NCBI GenBank assembly: GCA_021397835.1
Contig: JAJFZO010000747.1
Span: 8,452,501-8,516,500, forward strand
Reading direction: 5' to 3'
Origin: Moringa oleifera
Taxonomy: Eukaryota > Streptophyta > Magnoliopsida > Brassicales > Moringaceae
Length of the DNA stretch: 64,000 nt
Positions 1 through 13,194 of the stretch are shown piece after piece. The position numbers were made by a program, and so were the translations under genes. The notes under the pieces were generated by a model. The model searched no databases, was not told where the DNA came from, and saw nothing but the letters and a program-made list of their open reading frames with translations. The first letter of the stretch is position 1; each line of letters starts with the position of its first letter.

Positions 1-3000
1 CATGATTTTGAATCAGAAGAGAGATTTCAAGAAATGGCAGATCTATTCACTCTATCAATAACCGAGCCGGATCTGGTGTATCATGTGGGATTTGCCTTTT
101 CAATTGATTCCTACGGATTAGATCAAAAATAATTCTTGAATGAGGTATTCAACTCCAGGGATGAATCGAAAAAGAAATCTTTATTGGTTTTACCTCCTAT
201 TTTTAATGAAGAAAATAAATCTTTTTATCGAAGGATAAAAAAAATGGGTCTGGATCTCCTACGAGAATGGTTTGGAAGATCCAAAACCAAAAATAATGGT
301 ATTTGCTAGCAATAACATAATGGAGGCAGTCAATCAATATAGATTGATCTGAAATCTAATTCAAATCCAATATAGCACCTATGGAAGAAATGTATTGAAT
401 CGATTCTTTTTAATGAATAGATCCGATTACAACTTCGAATATGGAATTCAAAGGGATCAAATAGAAAATGAAACTCTGAATCATAGAACTATAATGAAAT
501 ATAAAATCAACCAACATTTATCAAATTTGAAAAAGAGTCAGAAGAAATGGTTCGATCCTCTTATTTTTCTTTCTCGAACCGAGAGATCCATAAATCGAGA
601 TCCTAATGCATATAGATACAAATGGTCCAATGGGAGCAAGAATTTCCAGGAGCATTTAGAACATTTCATTTCTGAGCAAAAGAGTCGTTTTCAAGTAGTG
701 TTCGATCGATTACATATTAATCAATATTCGATTGATTGGTCTGAGGTTATTGACAAAAAAGATTTGTCTAAATCACTTCGTTTCTTTTTATTCAAGCTAC
801 TTCTTTTTTTGTCTAAGTTACTTCTCTTTTTAGCTAACTCACTTCTTTTTTTCTTTGTGAGTTTCGAATATATCCCCATTCATAGGTCTGAGATCCACAT
901 CTATGAATTGAACGTTCTGTATGATCAACTCTGCAATCAGTTGTTAGAATCAATAGGTCTTCAAATCATTCATTTGAAAAAATTGAAATCTTTCTTATCG
1001 GACGATCATAACACTTCTCAAAAATCAAAATTCTTGATCAATGGAGGAACAATATCACCATTTTTGTTCAATAAGATACTAAAGTGGATAATAAAATCAT
1101 TCTATACTAGAAAGAATTGCAGAAAATCTTTTGATAACACGGATTCTTATTTCTGAATGATATCCCACGATCAAGATAATTGGCTGAATCCGTCAAACCA
1201 TTTCATAGAAGTTCATTGATATCTTCTTTCTAAAAAGCAAATCAACTTCGATTCTTGAATAATCCACATCACTTCTACTTCTATTGTAACAAAAGATTCC
1301 TTTTTTATGTGGAAAAGGCCTGTATCAATAATCATGATTTTACGTAAGGACAATTCCTCAATATCTTGTTCATTCGCAACAAAATATTTTGTTTGTGCGG
1401 TGGTAAAAAAAACATGCTTTTTTAGAGAGAAATACTATTTCACCTTCACCAATCGAGTCATAGGTATCTAACATATTCATATCTGAGGATTTTCCACAAA
1501 GTCGTGACGAAAGGTATAACTTGTACAAATCTTTTCATTTTGTAATTCGATCAGATCCATTAGTTCATAGAGCTATTTACTCGATTGCAGACATTTTTGG
1601 AACACCTCTAACAAAGGGACAAATAGTCAATTTTGAAAGAACTTAGTGTTAACCTCTTTCAGATATGAATCTATCTGATTCAGAAGAGAAGAACTTGCAT
1701 TAGTGTCTCAATTTCAATTCAAACATGGGTTTGATTTACACTCCATGTTTTGAGAAATATTTACCATCTGAAAAGAGGAAAAAACAGTCTTTGTCTAAAG
1801 AAATGTGTTGAGAAAGGGCAGATCGATAGAACCTTTCAACGAGATAGTGCTTTTTCAACTCTCTCAAAATGGAATTTATTCCAAACATATATGCTATGGT
1901 TCCTTACTTTGGCAGGGTACAAATATCTAAACTTGATATTTTTAGATACATTTTCAGACCTATTGTCGATACTAAGCAGCAATCAAAAATTTGTATCCAT
2001 TTTTCATGATGTTATGCATGGATCAAATACATCATAGCGAATTCTTTTAAAAAAAAATTGTGTTTTCCACAATGAAATCTGATAAGTGAGATTTCGAGTA
2101 AATGTTTACATAATCTTCTTCTGTCTGAAGAAATGATTCATCGAAATAATGAGTCACCATTGATATCGACACATCTGAGATTGCTAAATGTTCGGGAGTT
2201 CCTCTATTCAATCTTTTTCCTTTTTCTTGTTGCTGGATATCTCGTTCGTACACATCTTTTCTTTGTTTCTTGAGCCTATAATGAGTTACAGACAGAGTTC
2301 GAAAAGGTCAAATCTTTGATGATTCCATCATACATGATTGAGTTACAAAACTTCTAGATAGGTATCCTACATCTGAACTAAATTCTTTCTGGTTAAAGAA
2401 TCTCTTTCTAGTTGCTGTGGAACAATTAGTAAATTCTCTAGAAGAAATACGGGGTTCTGGCGGCAACATGTTATGGGGTGGTGATCCCGCTTATGGGGTT
2501 AAATCAATACGTTCTAAGAAGAAATATTTGAATATCAATTTCATCGATATCATCAATCTCATAAGTATCATACCAAATCCAATCAATTGAATCACTTTTT
2601 TAAGAAATACGAGATATTTAAGTCATACAAGTAAAGAGATCTATTCATTGATTAGAAAAAGAAAAAACGTGAGCGGTGATTGGATTGATGATAAAATAGA
2701 ATCCTAGGTCACGAACAGTGATTCAATTGATGATAAAGAAAGAGAATTCTTTGTTCAGTTCTCCACCTTAACGGCAGAAAAAAGAATTGATCAAATTCTA
2801 TTAAGTCTGACTCATAGTGATCATTTATCAAAGCTTGACTCCAGTTATCAAATGATTGAACAATCGGGAACAATTTTCTTACGACACTTAGTTTACATCA
2901 TAAAAAATATCTAATGAATTATGAGTTCAATACATCATGTTTAGTAGAAAGACGGATATTCCTTGCTCATTATCAGAAAATCACGTATTCACAAACTTCG

Positions 3001-5047
3001 TGTGAGGCTAATAGTTTTCATTTATCGTCTCATGGAAAACCCATTTCACTCCACTTAGCGCTGTTCCCCTCTAGGGGTATTTTAGTGATAGGTTCTATAG
3101 GAACTGAACGATCCTATTTGGTCAAATACCTAGCGACAAACTCCTATGCTCCTTTGATTACAGTATTTCTGAACAAGTTCCTCGATAACAAGCCTGAAGG
3201 TTTTTTTGTTGATGATATCGATATTGATGATAATGATGATATTGGTGCTAATAATGATATTGATGCTAGTAAGGATATTGATAATAGTGACGATATCGAT
3301 CATGAACTTGATATGAAGCTGGAGCTTCTAACAATGATGAATGCGCTAACTATGGACATGATGTCGAAAATAGACCAATTTTATATCACCCTCCAATTCG
3401 AATTAGCAAAAGCAATGTCTCCTTGCATAATATGGATTCTAAACATTCATCATCTGGATGTGAATGAGTCGAATTACTTATCCCTCGGTCTATTAGTGAA
3501 CTCTCTCTAGGGATTGTGAAAGATATTCCACTAGAAATATTCTTGTTATTGCTTCGACTCATATTCCCCAAAAAGTGAATCCTGCTCTACTAGCCCTGAA
3601 TAAATTAAATACATGCATTAAGATATGAAGGCTTCTTATTCCACAACAACGAAAGCACTTTTTCACTCTTACATATACTAGGGGATTTCACTTGGAAAAG
3701 AAAATGTTCCATACAAATGGATTCGAGTCCATAACCATGGGTTCCAATGCACAAGATCTTGTAGCACTTGCCAATGAGGCCCTATCGATTAGTATTACAA
3801 AAAAAAAAAAAAATCAATTATAGACACTAATACAATTAGATTTGCTCTTCATAGACAAACTTGGGATTTGCGATCCCAGCTAAGATCGGTTCAGGATCAT
3901 GGGATCCTTTTCTATCAGATAGGAAGGGCTGTTGCGCAAAATGTATTTCTAAGTAATTGCCTCATAAATCCTATATCAATCTATATGAAGAAGAAATCAT
4001 GTAATGAAGGGGATTCTTATATGTACAAATGGTACTTCAAACTTGGAATGAGCATGAAGAAATTAACGATACTTATTTATCTTTTGAGTTGTTCTGCCGG
4101 ATCAATCGCTCAAGACCTTTGGTCTCTACCCGGACCCGATGAAAAAAATGGGATCACTTTTTATGGATTCATTGAGAATGATTCTAATCTAGTTCATGCC
4201 CTATTAGAAGTAGAAGGCACTTTGGTAGGATCCTCACGGACAAAAAAATATTGCAATCAGTTTGATAATGATCGAGTTACATTGCTTTTTCGGTCCAAAC
4301 TAAGGGGTCCCTTATATATCATGAAAAATGGATCTTGTTTTATCATTGATCAGAGATTTCTCTATGAAAAATATGAATCAGAGTTTGAAGAAGGGAAAGA
4401 AGAAGGAGCCCTCAACCCGCCACAGATAGAGGAGGATTTATTCAATCACATAGTTTGGGTTCCTAGAATATGGAGCCTTTAGGCCTAATGAATTAGGATT
4501 TCCCTATTGGGCCAAGTTATTTCAGGGCAAGTGGATCATTTATGATGAAAAGGATGAGCTTCAAGCGAATGATTCGGAGTTCTTACAGAGTGGAACCATG
4601 CAGTACCAGACAAAAGATAGATCTTCCAAAGAACAAGGCTTTTTTTCAAATAAGCCAATTCATTTGGGACCCTGTGGATCCACTCTTTTTCCTATTCAAA
4701 GATCAGCCCTTTGTCTCTGTGTTTTCACATCGAGAATTCTTTGCAAATGAAGAGATGTCAAAGGGGCGTCTTACTTCCTAAACAGATCCTCCTACATCTA
4801 TATATAGACACTGGTTTATTAAGAATACGCAACAAAGCACTTCGAATTATTGATTGATTGCCAGAGATGGCTTAGAACCAATAGTTCATTATCTAATGGA
4901 TTTTTTCATTTTAATACTTCATCCAAGAGTTATTAATATTTGTTAAATCTGTTCCTGTCTAACGAAATGCTATTAGATCAAATGACAAGGACATTGTTGA
5001 GAAAAAGATGGCTTTTCTCGGATGAAATGAAAATTGGATTCATGTAA
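1..5047 (+). pseudogene. ycf2: ycf2 pseudogene, 3' three-quarters
   Basis: Chloroplast ycf2 encodes a very large protein with an AAA-type ATPase core, linked in the plastid to inner-envelope protein import. Typical ycf2 text runs in order in changing frames: [15 protein letters not shown] at the left edge, the SKLLLFLSNSL repeat zone near 780-860, the D/I/D-rich repeat near 3200-3310, [19 protein letters not shown] near 4090-4140, and [16 protein letters not shown] residues ending in TAA at 5045-5047. About 5.0 kb of the usual 6.9 kb is present; the 5' part lies outside the window or is lost. The frame breaks many times (early TAA near 129); the longest open pieces are 395-1156, 2914-3510 and 3868-4482. 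The Walker A glycine is lost: GSIGTGRS has become GSIGTERS near 3091-3114, a GGA-to-GAA change. Non-functional. Confidence 0.95.
3205..3312 (+). repeat. Degenerate Asp/Ile tandem repeat inside ycf2
   Basis: A run of GATGATATCGAT-like units encodes alternating DDID/DIDA/NDID residues. ycf2 of flowering plants normally has a variable array here (DDIDIDDSDDIDASDDID type). About seven to eight imperfect units can be read, with Asn, Gly and Lys substitutions in the present copy. Repeat number varies among species, so it may help identify the donor plant. Confidence 0.7.
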
Positions 5048-5137
5048 CAGGAGAAAGGTTTCCCATTACTTAGCCGAAAAGATATGTGGCCATGAAATAG
5101 GGATTAAGTGGAACAAAATTGACTGGGTGGTAAAGTC

Positions 5138-5224
5138 GTGGAAACACCTGTTTCTTCCATATTTTGGACCTTAGCTCCATGGAACAATATGCTGCTACTA
5201 AAACATGGAAGAATTAAAATCTTA
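5138..5224 (+). pseudogene. ycf15: ycf15 5' fragment
   Basis: Just after ycf2, as in the chloroplast inverted repeat, comes the start of ycf15: reading from 5138 gives (M)[28 protein letters not shown], matching the usual [29 protein letters not shown]. The ATG has become GTG. ycf15 is a short ORF of doubtful coding status even in plastids. Similarity stops near 5224, where sequence switches to the 3' end of psaA on the other strand; trnL-CAA and ndhB, which should follow, are absent. Confidence 0.8.
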
Positions 5225-5225
5225 A

Positions 5226-7462
5226 TTCTTGCTAAGAAGAACGGCCATGTTGTGGCAATTCCACCGAGAAGGTAACGGGTTACTCTTATAGCACATCCTT
5301 GCATATTGCTCAAGGCTCTCGGCTGAGTAGCAAGAGTAACTTTTAATTTATTATGAGCCCAAATAATGGATTCAATAAGTTCTTGCCAATAACCACGCTC
5401 GCTGAATAGAAACATTAAACTAAAAGCCCATACGAAATGAGCACTAGGAAAAAAAGACCATATGCAGATAATGAAGAACCATAAGATTGAATTATCTGGG
5501 ATGCTTGTGCCCATAAGAAATCGCAGAGCCACCCATTAATAGTAATGGAACTTTGCATAAAGTTTCCTTTCGTGATATGAGTTGCCACCCCTTGATCGGT
5601 TATACTACTCCAAACATCTGATTGCATTTTCCAACTAAAATGAAATATTATTACTGAAAATGCATTGTACATCCAGAATAGTCCTAAGAAGACATGATCG
5701 CAAGTGGATACTTGACATGTCCCCTCTCTTCCGAGCCCATTACAAGGGAAACGAAAACCAAGATTTGCTTTATCCGGTATCAAATGCGAGCTACGAGCAA
5801 ATGGAACACCTTTCAAGAGTATCAATACCATCACATGAATCGTAAATGCATGACTGTGAGTACCAAAAAATCTGTGGTTCCTAATGGAATAGGTAACAAA
5901 GCAACTTCGCCACCCACTGCTACTAAATCACCGCCCCCCTAAGTCAAACTAGTGCTCATTGTTTCACTAGAGGCTGTTGCACCAAGCACCAAAGCATGGG
6001 TATTTTGTATCCATTGAGCAAAGACTAGTTGTAATTGTATAGCAGTATCTGAAAACATATCTTATGGATGCCCTAAAGCACTCATTTGTATCGTTATGAA
6101 TATATAAAACCAAAACTATGAAAGCCTAGAAATATACATACCCAGTTAAGATGTGATATGATTGCATCACGATGCCTAAGGATACGATCTAATAGATTGT
6201 TGTATCGATTAGTTGGATCATAGTCTCTTACCATAAAAATGGCTACATGCCCAGCAGCACCAACTATGAGAAATCCACCAATCCATATATGATGTGTGAA
6301 CAATGACAGTTGTGTACCATAGTCAATAACTAGATATCGATAAGGGGGCATGGAATACATATGGTGAGCTACAACAATGGTTAAAGAGCCTAACATAGCT
6401 AGGTTAAGAGATAATTAAGCATGCCATGATGTTGTTAGGATTTCATATAGTCTTTTATAGCCTTGACCTATAAATGGACCTTTGTGTGCCTCCAAAATAT
6501 CTTTTGGACCATGACCAATACCCCAGTTGGTCCTATACATGTGACCCGCTATCAGGAAAAGAATCGCAATAGCTAAATGATGGTGTGTAATATTGGTCAG
6601 CCATAAACCCCCGATCACTAGATCTAATTCTCCACGAAACGTAAGAAATTTCGCATATTTTGACCAATTCAAGGTAAGAAAAAGGGGTCACTCCCTCAGC
6701 AAAACTTTGACAAAGTTAAGCCAAAAGATCCCAACACAAGATAAATTCATGAGGAAGTGGGATTTCTTTAGGATCTACTCCAGCATTTAAAAATTGGTTA
6801 ATCGGTAAAGATGCATGTATTTGATGTCCCGCCCAAGAAAGGGACCCAAGTCCTAGTGGGCCCCGCTAAATTGTGATTCAACACAGATTCTACATCTTGG
6901 AACCAAGCCAATTTTGAGCCCCTTTGTGATAATGGAACCAACTAGCAAAAAGCATTAAGGCTGCAAAGACCAATGCACCAATTGCGGTGCAATAGAGTTG
7001 TAATTCACTAGTTATTCCAGATGGTCGCCAAATTTGAAAAAGGCCAAAGGTTTTTTGTATTCCTCATAATCCCCTACCCATATCGCCATTCAAGATTTCT
7101 TGGCCTACTATTGGCCAAACCACCTGGGCATTAGGTCTAATGCAAATAGGATTGCTTAGCCATGCTTCATAATTAGAAAAACGAGCATCGTGGAAATACA
7201 TGCCACTCAGCCAAAGAAATATGATGGAAAGTTGGCAGAAATGAGCGCTAAATACTTTTCAAGAGATCTCCTCCAAATCACAAATATGGCTATCGAAATT
7301 ATGAGCATCAGCATGTAGATTCCAAATCCAAGTGGTAGTATCAGGTCCCATAGCTATTGCTTTTGAGAAATGGCCCGACTTGGCCCATTCCTTGAAAGAA
7401 GTCTTTATGGGATCCTTATCTACCAAAATTTTTACTTTTGGTTCCGGAGAACAAATAATCAT
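5226..7462 (-). pseudogene. psaA: psaA pseudogene, near full length
   Basis: psaA encodes the P700 apoprotein A1 of photosystem I, a thylakoid protein with 11 membrane helices. The start is [32 protein letters not shown] (usual [32 protein letters not shown]), with ATG at 7460-7462. Further matches are [13 protein letters not shown] (around 6670), [15 protein letters not shown] (around 6110) and [20 protein letters not shown] near the end. The last few codons (IAVG and stop) are replaced at the join with ycf15. Span is 2237 bp against about 2253 in plastids, but several frameshifts split it into short pieces (7259-7504, 6415-6672, 6094-6396, 5415-5834, 5104-5532). psaB and rps14, its operon partners, are missing. 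Confidence 0.95.
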
Positions 7463-8165
7463 TGAGTCCTCCTTTTTTTGGACAACACATATAAAGAGAC
7501 CCATCAGCAGTCAAGTAATTAGTGAACCTATGATAGATGTTTATAATTAGTTTCTTTCTCTTCTAGCTCCCATATATCCATCTATTTTCTTTGGTTATTC
7601 ACTAGAGCAATTATGATCTGGAAGTCGATCCGAGGTAAGTGTTCGGATCTATTATGACATATCCATAAGGCGCGCAACGAATCTTTTTTTAACATTTTTC
7701 AATCTTTACATTAGTGCACAAAGAGTTTTTTTGTCTAACCTAGTGTATTCATATCTCAATTAGAAGTTCCTAGATGGAGCCTTTTTTTTTTACGCCTTAT
7801 ATAGAACATATTACTCCATTCCAAATCATGTGAACCCTTATTAGTCATTACCAATTTACTCATTACTAAGAGACATTCTAGTATTGATATTTAGTCAATC
7901 GAGGGTCTCTTTTATTAGTTTTAATAGAATAAGAAAAGAAATATATATATAGAAAAAAAGAAAAAAAAATATTCTCGTATTCATTGTATTACTTATCCCT
8001 ATGAAATACCGGACGAAATAAAATGATCTCAGAAAGGGATATAATGAAATTCTTTGATTGGTTTTTCCTATAAAAATGATCTATTTTATTTGATTGATGA
8101 GGCTAACAAACAATTAATTATAAAAAATATATATAATTCTAAAAAAATAAATAAACAAAAAGTTC
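7463..8165. other. psaA-ycf3 spacer
   Basis: No gene. It lies exactly between psaA and ycf3 as in the large single-copy region, is strongly AT-rich with A/T runs (for example near 7940-7975), and would have held the psaA upstream region. No promoter is convincing now. Confidence 0.7.
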
Positions 8166-10131
8166 TTATTCAAAACGTCCTGTGATCTTCAACCAATTCT
8201 GCACTTCAATATAATTATCAGGAGTAAGCGTTATAGCCTGTTTCAAATACTCGGCGGCTTGAGCGAACCAAGCCTCCACAATTTTAGAATCTCCCTGTCG
8301 AATGGCTTGTTCTCCCCGATCAGAATAGGTAGGTCAATTCCTTCCCTTAGAACCGTACTTGAGAGTTTCCTACCTCATATGGCTCGACAGTCAATTCTTT
8401 TGGTGTCCTAGTTTTTTAACCTCCCATGTATCTAATTGAATGAGATTTCTCATAGATATCCTATTTTTTTCTCAGGTTAACCAAAAGTTTCAAACTTGAA
8501 TTTTGATTAAATTAATATTTAATATAATAATCAATTTTATCATATCTTTTCTCCCATATTTAGAAAAAAATAGAAAATAAATAAATAAAACATAAGCATT
8601 TCAACTATCGTTAGAATTTTTTGAAAGGTAACTATCTCGGTTTCATAAAAAAATTTATATAGAATCTTTGAAAAAGACTTTTCTTCATAAAATTTTTTTT
8701 AAAAAAGACCTATTGTCTTTAGGATCTGATGCTACACCATTGCTTAATACCTTAGGGATCGACTCTATTACATAAGTGGATTCCTAACTTTTATCTGATA
8801 TCATGACATAAATAAGTAGTTCTTATTGTTTCGGTCCAAAACCTCGCTAATTGATCTTTACAGTACTTTCTCTATCAATTAGATCCTTTATCCATAGAAT
8901 AAAGTATTTAGGCATATTTATTCTTCATATTTCCACTTCTATGAAGTTTATTTCTTTGCTAGAGTTGATAACAATCATTTTTTTTAATGATGCATATGTA
9001 GATAGCTTATTTTTTTTCTAGTATTTAATTTATTAGCTGCTCTTTCTTTCTTTTTTTCCATAGTGGAGATAGTCGCACGTAATGATAGATCACAGCCATA
9101 TTGTGGTAAGAGCGGGTTTCATTCTAATTCCCGAAAATAATATTCTAAAGCTTTCATATGTTCTCCGTTACTTGTGTGGATAAGGCCTATGTTATAGAGT
9201 ATATAACTTCGATCATAGGATCAATTTCTAGTCGCATAGCTTCATAATAATTCTGTAATGCTTCTGCATAATTTCCTTCGGATATGGTCGTCATTCGATT
9301 TAAAGAATTCTCTGTTCCAGATTGTACATGAGATTTTCATCTCATGCGGCTCCCCCTTTATGTGCATAATGAGAATAATATATGGAAGTTGATGTCATTA
9401 TGAACTAGGTGGGGCTAATGTCTTTACAAGAAATCTCTAGCCAACCTTTCTTCAAAAGATCTTTTCTTAACACCAAGCGTGTTGATATTAGATAAAAATA
9501 AAAAAATAAACTCCAATAATTTCTTTGTTATCAACGCCCTTTAATTTCCAGGAATTAGTCACTTTAACAATCTTCAATGGTTATACATTTATCCAAAGTA
9601 CGAACGAGATGGATGTTTGTTGTCCCAACCATTTTTCTTAGTCCCGATCCCGATGAAGGAAAAAGAGTAATTTATAACAGAGTTTTTGTGTTGTTGATTT
9701 CTAGGCATAGTGCTTTTTCCCCTATGCTGCCTACTGGTATTTGTGTAGTAGGATTGACCTGCAATATAGAATCCGCAGATGTAACCTCGCGTTGAATACT
9801 AGAATCAACAATTGAAGCATTTGAGGCTGCATTGATCGTGGATACGCAACAGAAGGGATTGTTTTATTTTATATTAAAAACTTCACTTTCAACAAGCGTA
9901 GATTTATTTCAATAATTTTTTTTTCTTTCTATCCCGAATGTCTTTTTCCTATTCCTAAGATTGAGAGCAAAAAATTAAAAAAAATGATAATGATAATCAA
10001 ATTGCACCATCTCTGTAATAGATAAATGCCTCTTTTTCTCCTGAAGTTGTTAAGATTATTCGTAATAAGATATTGGCTACAATTGAAAAGGTTTTATCAA
10101 TAAAATTTACATTTATACGCGATCTAGGCAT
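8166..10131 (-). pseudogene. ycf3: ycf3 (pafI) pseudogene, three exons, two introns
   Basis: Ycf3 is a TPR-repeat chaperone for photosystem I assembly. Exon 1 (10008-10131, 124 nt as in plastids) gives [42 protein letters not shown]. Intron 1 has a recognisable group II domain V near 9318-9352. Exon 2 (about 9079-9298) gives [21 protein letters not shown] and [10 protein letters not shown], with a stop in place of Arg and a 9-bp loss before the MAVICHY segment. Intron 2 starts with GTGCGAC at 9072-9078 (minus strand). Exon 3 (8166 to about 8325) gives [50 protein letters not shown] and TAA at 8166-8168. Splice-site context is kept but exon 2 is disabled, so the gene is dead. It follows psaA in plastid order. 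Confidence 0.93.
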
Positions 10132-10812
10132 AGGTAGTAATCCATTCCATAACTCTTTTCATTAACTCTCATGAGAAAATGATCCCACAAACAAAGGAAT
10201 TGTGCAGTACGAACTAACATAGAAGCAAACTCATTAAAATTCAAAAAAAAAAAAAAAACCTTCTACCTCTTTTTTTGATAGGAATCACTAAAAAATAAGA
10301 AATATTTGAAGTGTTTGAATCTGATTCGATTTCATCAAAATTTATTAGTATAAGAATGAAAGTGATTATTCCGATTTCATCGAAGTTGAAGAATCAAAGA
10401 ATACATTAGGATAATTCGAAATGTTTTCATTAAATTATGGGAAAAATAATTAAAGAATCGTTCTATGATGAAAATAGAATAACCCCTCCATTTTCATTTT
10501 TTCTTTTGTTTTGTGCATAACAGGTATACACTGTACAATCAAATTTCAAATATATATATATAAATAAATAAAGAAAAATCCCTGAAATGATTTAGGAATT
10601 TGTAATAGATCTGCGAAGTATTTGTAATAGATCTATGGGGTAAGAGGTTCCTGTTGAGGGGTCTAAAACTGTAAAGAAATTTTAGAATTCTTATGGAAAT
10701 GGAATTAGAATTAGAGTCTAAAGAGAATTATGAGCTAAAGATATCCACATAGTCTAAAAAAAATAGGAATAACTCACTATTCACTCGGGTGCTCAGTCAT
10801 AATCGTTATGTA
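10132..10812. other. ycf3-trnS-GGA spacer
   Basis: No gene. AT-rich plastid spacer with an (AT)n stretch near 10550 and an imperfect 22-bp direct repeat (TTTGTAATAGATCT starting at 10599 and 10621). Confidence 0.65.
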
Positions 10813-10899
10813 GGAGAGGTGGCCGAGTGGTTTAAGGCGTAGCATTGGAACTGCTATGGAGGCTTTTGTTTACCGAGGGTTTGAATCCCTCTCTTTCTG
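10813..10899 (+). tRNA. trnS-GGA: trnS-GGA, decayed plastid tRNA-Ser
   Basis: The 87-nt sequence has the plastid tRNA-Ser layout with a long variable arm and anticodon GGA in the loop TTGGAAC. The acceptor arm reads GGAGAGG at the 5' end against CTTTCTG at the 3' end. The T loop has TTTGAAT instead of TTCGAAT, a C-to-T change at a near-invariant base. It lies between ycf3 and rps4 as in the chloroplast. Probably not functional. Confidence 0.9.
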
Positions 10900-11134
10900 T
10901 ACTTTCAACTAATTCACCACTCTTATGTTACTGACCATAATGTATAAAATCAAATAACAATTGATACTAAACAGTTAGACCTTAGACCTTTCTTTGATAT
11001 GGATTCTCTATTCCTAATTTCTTTGATATGGATCCCTTACCTTGTGCCCTTTTACTTAACCTTAACCTAGGAAAAAAAAGGGGCAAGTTTGTATGAACTC
11101 TTGTTTTCTTATTTTAAAAAAGTTAGGTTTAAGT

Positions 11135-11725
11135 CTAACGAGAATAATATTCTACGACATATAATTCATTGATTTTCAAACTAGCCCATTTCTTATCTAT
11201 TATTTAATTGACTAATCCTTCATATTGGAATGTGTGAAGAGTCAAATGTTTTGGCAATTCCTCATGGGTGGATGAATCAAGAAATTTTTAAATCAACGCT
11301 TTAGATATTTGTTCATCCCTCACTGTAATAATATCTCGGGATTTGCAGCAATAACTTGGCATATCTACTATATGACCATTAACTAAAATATGTCTATGGT
11401 TAACTAATTGGTGGGCTTGAGGAATAGTCAAAGCCATACCCAATTGAAAAAGGATGTTATCCAAACGCATTTCAAGTAATTATGACCTGTTGACCTTTTG
11501 GCTTTTCCAGCAATATGAACGTATTTAAGTAATTGTCGTTCTGTAAGACCATAATGAAAATACAATTTTTATTTTTCTTCTAAACGAATACGATATCGGG
11601 ATTTTTTTTTTGGAGCACGATTGGTTTCTATTATCGCTTCCTGTTCTAGGCCTTTTACTTGTTAGTCCCGATAAAGTCCCCAGACGGCGTATTTTTGTGA
11701 AACGAGGCCTTCGATAACGTGACAT
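11135..11725 (-). pseudogene. rps4: rps4 pseudogene
   Basis: Plastid small-subunit ribosomal protein uS4, an assembly-initiating 16S rRNA binder. ATG at 11723-11725 begins [36 protein letters not shown] (usual [36 protein letters not shown]). A frameshift follows near 11620. The S4 RNA-binding core is read in another frame at 11288-11470 as [54 protein letters not shown]. The end VEYYSR is followed by TAG at 11135-11137 where CAA (Gln) is usual. Full span of about 590 bp is present. Confidence 0.93.
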
Positions 11726-12098
11726 AAAGACTCCTTATTTTTATTTAAATTTTATAAACCTAAATTAAAACTAAACTAAATGATAAATGAAGCGAAATTG
11801 ACTAAAGTATTGTACTACAAAGAATAGTGAGATCAATTGTATCAATATCCAAATCTAGATTTTTTTATTGTATATACAATATATATATATATATATCAAA
11901 TAAACCAAAAGAATTTTCCTTTTTTTTCTTTGATTTATTCTGCAAAGATCTAACTCTTCCAATTTTTATTCATAATTGGAAGTTTCTATAACATAATAGA
12001 AATGGTGACTGTTGAAAAAAAAGGGAAGAAGTCTTTTCAATGTTTTTTTATTTTAAAAAGACATTATCAATCATGGAAAAATCAAGTAAATAGAGAAA
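11726..12098. other. rps4-trnT spacer
   Basis: No gene. AT-rich plastid spacer with a dinucleotide AT run at about 11878-11897. Confidence 0.65.
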
Positions 12099-12170
12099 AA
12101 CCGGCTATTGGAATCGAACCAATGACCATTGATTACAAACGTGATGCTCTAACCTCTTAGCTAAGTGGGC
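12099..12170 (-). tRNA. trnT-UGU: trnT-UGU, decayed plastid tRNA-Thr
   Basis: On the minus strand it reads GCCCACTTAGCTAAGAGG at the 5' end, with anticodon TGT in the loop. Several transitions weaken stems: acceptor GCCCGCT became GCCCACT, and the D-arm AGCTCAG became AGCTAAG. Position between rps4 and trnL-UAA and orientation match the plastid. Likely non-functional. Confidence 0.88.
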
Positions 12171-13194
12171 TCAAATAACCGAAATTGTACATGCAAGGTA
12201 ATTCAGTAAACTACTAGATCTTATCTATTAACTATTCATTCTCAAGTATTCATAATTAATATAATATATATCATAATTAATATAGAAAAGAATAAAGAGT
12301 ATAGAATAGAATATAACCATTAATACAATATATATAATTTCGAATTTCTATTTCGTTATTTTAGATAGAAAATACGTTTTTTTAATTTAAATGACATCTG
12401 ATTTGAAATTCATGTTTTCTGTGTTATAACCTAATTCTATTATTTTATTTCATTTCTAGTTTTTTTATTATCTTATATATATAATTCTATTTATAAATTT
12501 ATTTATTTATAACTAGATTTAGAATTCAAAATATAGTAGAATCATAATCTAATAATTAGATTTAGAATCTTTTTACACATTATAGAATTCTAAGTCTAAA
12601 TGTCTAAATAATAAATAATTGGACTGTTTTAGACTAAATTAATGGAATTCTCTTAGAATTCTAAATCCATATTAATGGAATGATTAGTTATTATACTATA
12701 AATTATAAACATAAATATAAATAATTAAAAATTATAAATAATTAATATTAATTAAAAAAATGAAATGAATATGGCATAGAAAGATGCAATCCAGCTAAAT
12801 GCAGTCCCAATTATAATGGGACATTCTCTGTTTTGTTTTCATGGAAGCTAAGATGAAAAGAATCGATCGTTCGAGTATTTCACCAAATTGCGAACAAAAA
12901 TGAGAATAAGAGGAACATATATATATGTTATGTAGTATATATCCATCTATATTGAATTGCGAATACAGAAATGATAGAATCATTTTTTATTAGACCAAAT
13001 AAATATGAGTATCCAAAATACCAATACCAATAGAGATGAAAGAAGATAGGCAAGAAATCCAATAGGAGTAAACACTTTTAATTCAATATAAGAATCGGTA
13101 TTTTATATCTAATGAACTCAACAGTTTCAGTATAATAAAAGAAAAGGGGGAAGGGCATCATAATGAGATCCTAATCTCAAAGCAAAAAAAAAAA
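12171..13194. other. trnT-trnL spacer, about 1 kb
   Basis: No gene. Very AT-rich, with many short direct repeats of TATAAATA/TTAGAATTC type between 12230 and 12760. This is a well-known fast-evolving chloroplast spacer. A poly-A run at about 13184-13196 replaces the last bases before trnL. Confidence 0.65.

Noticed and set aside
3205..3312. CRISPR-like repeated units
   Set aside because: Units are short, contiguous, without spacers, and are the known coding repeat of ycf2.
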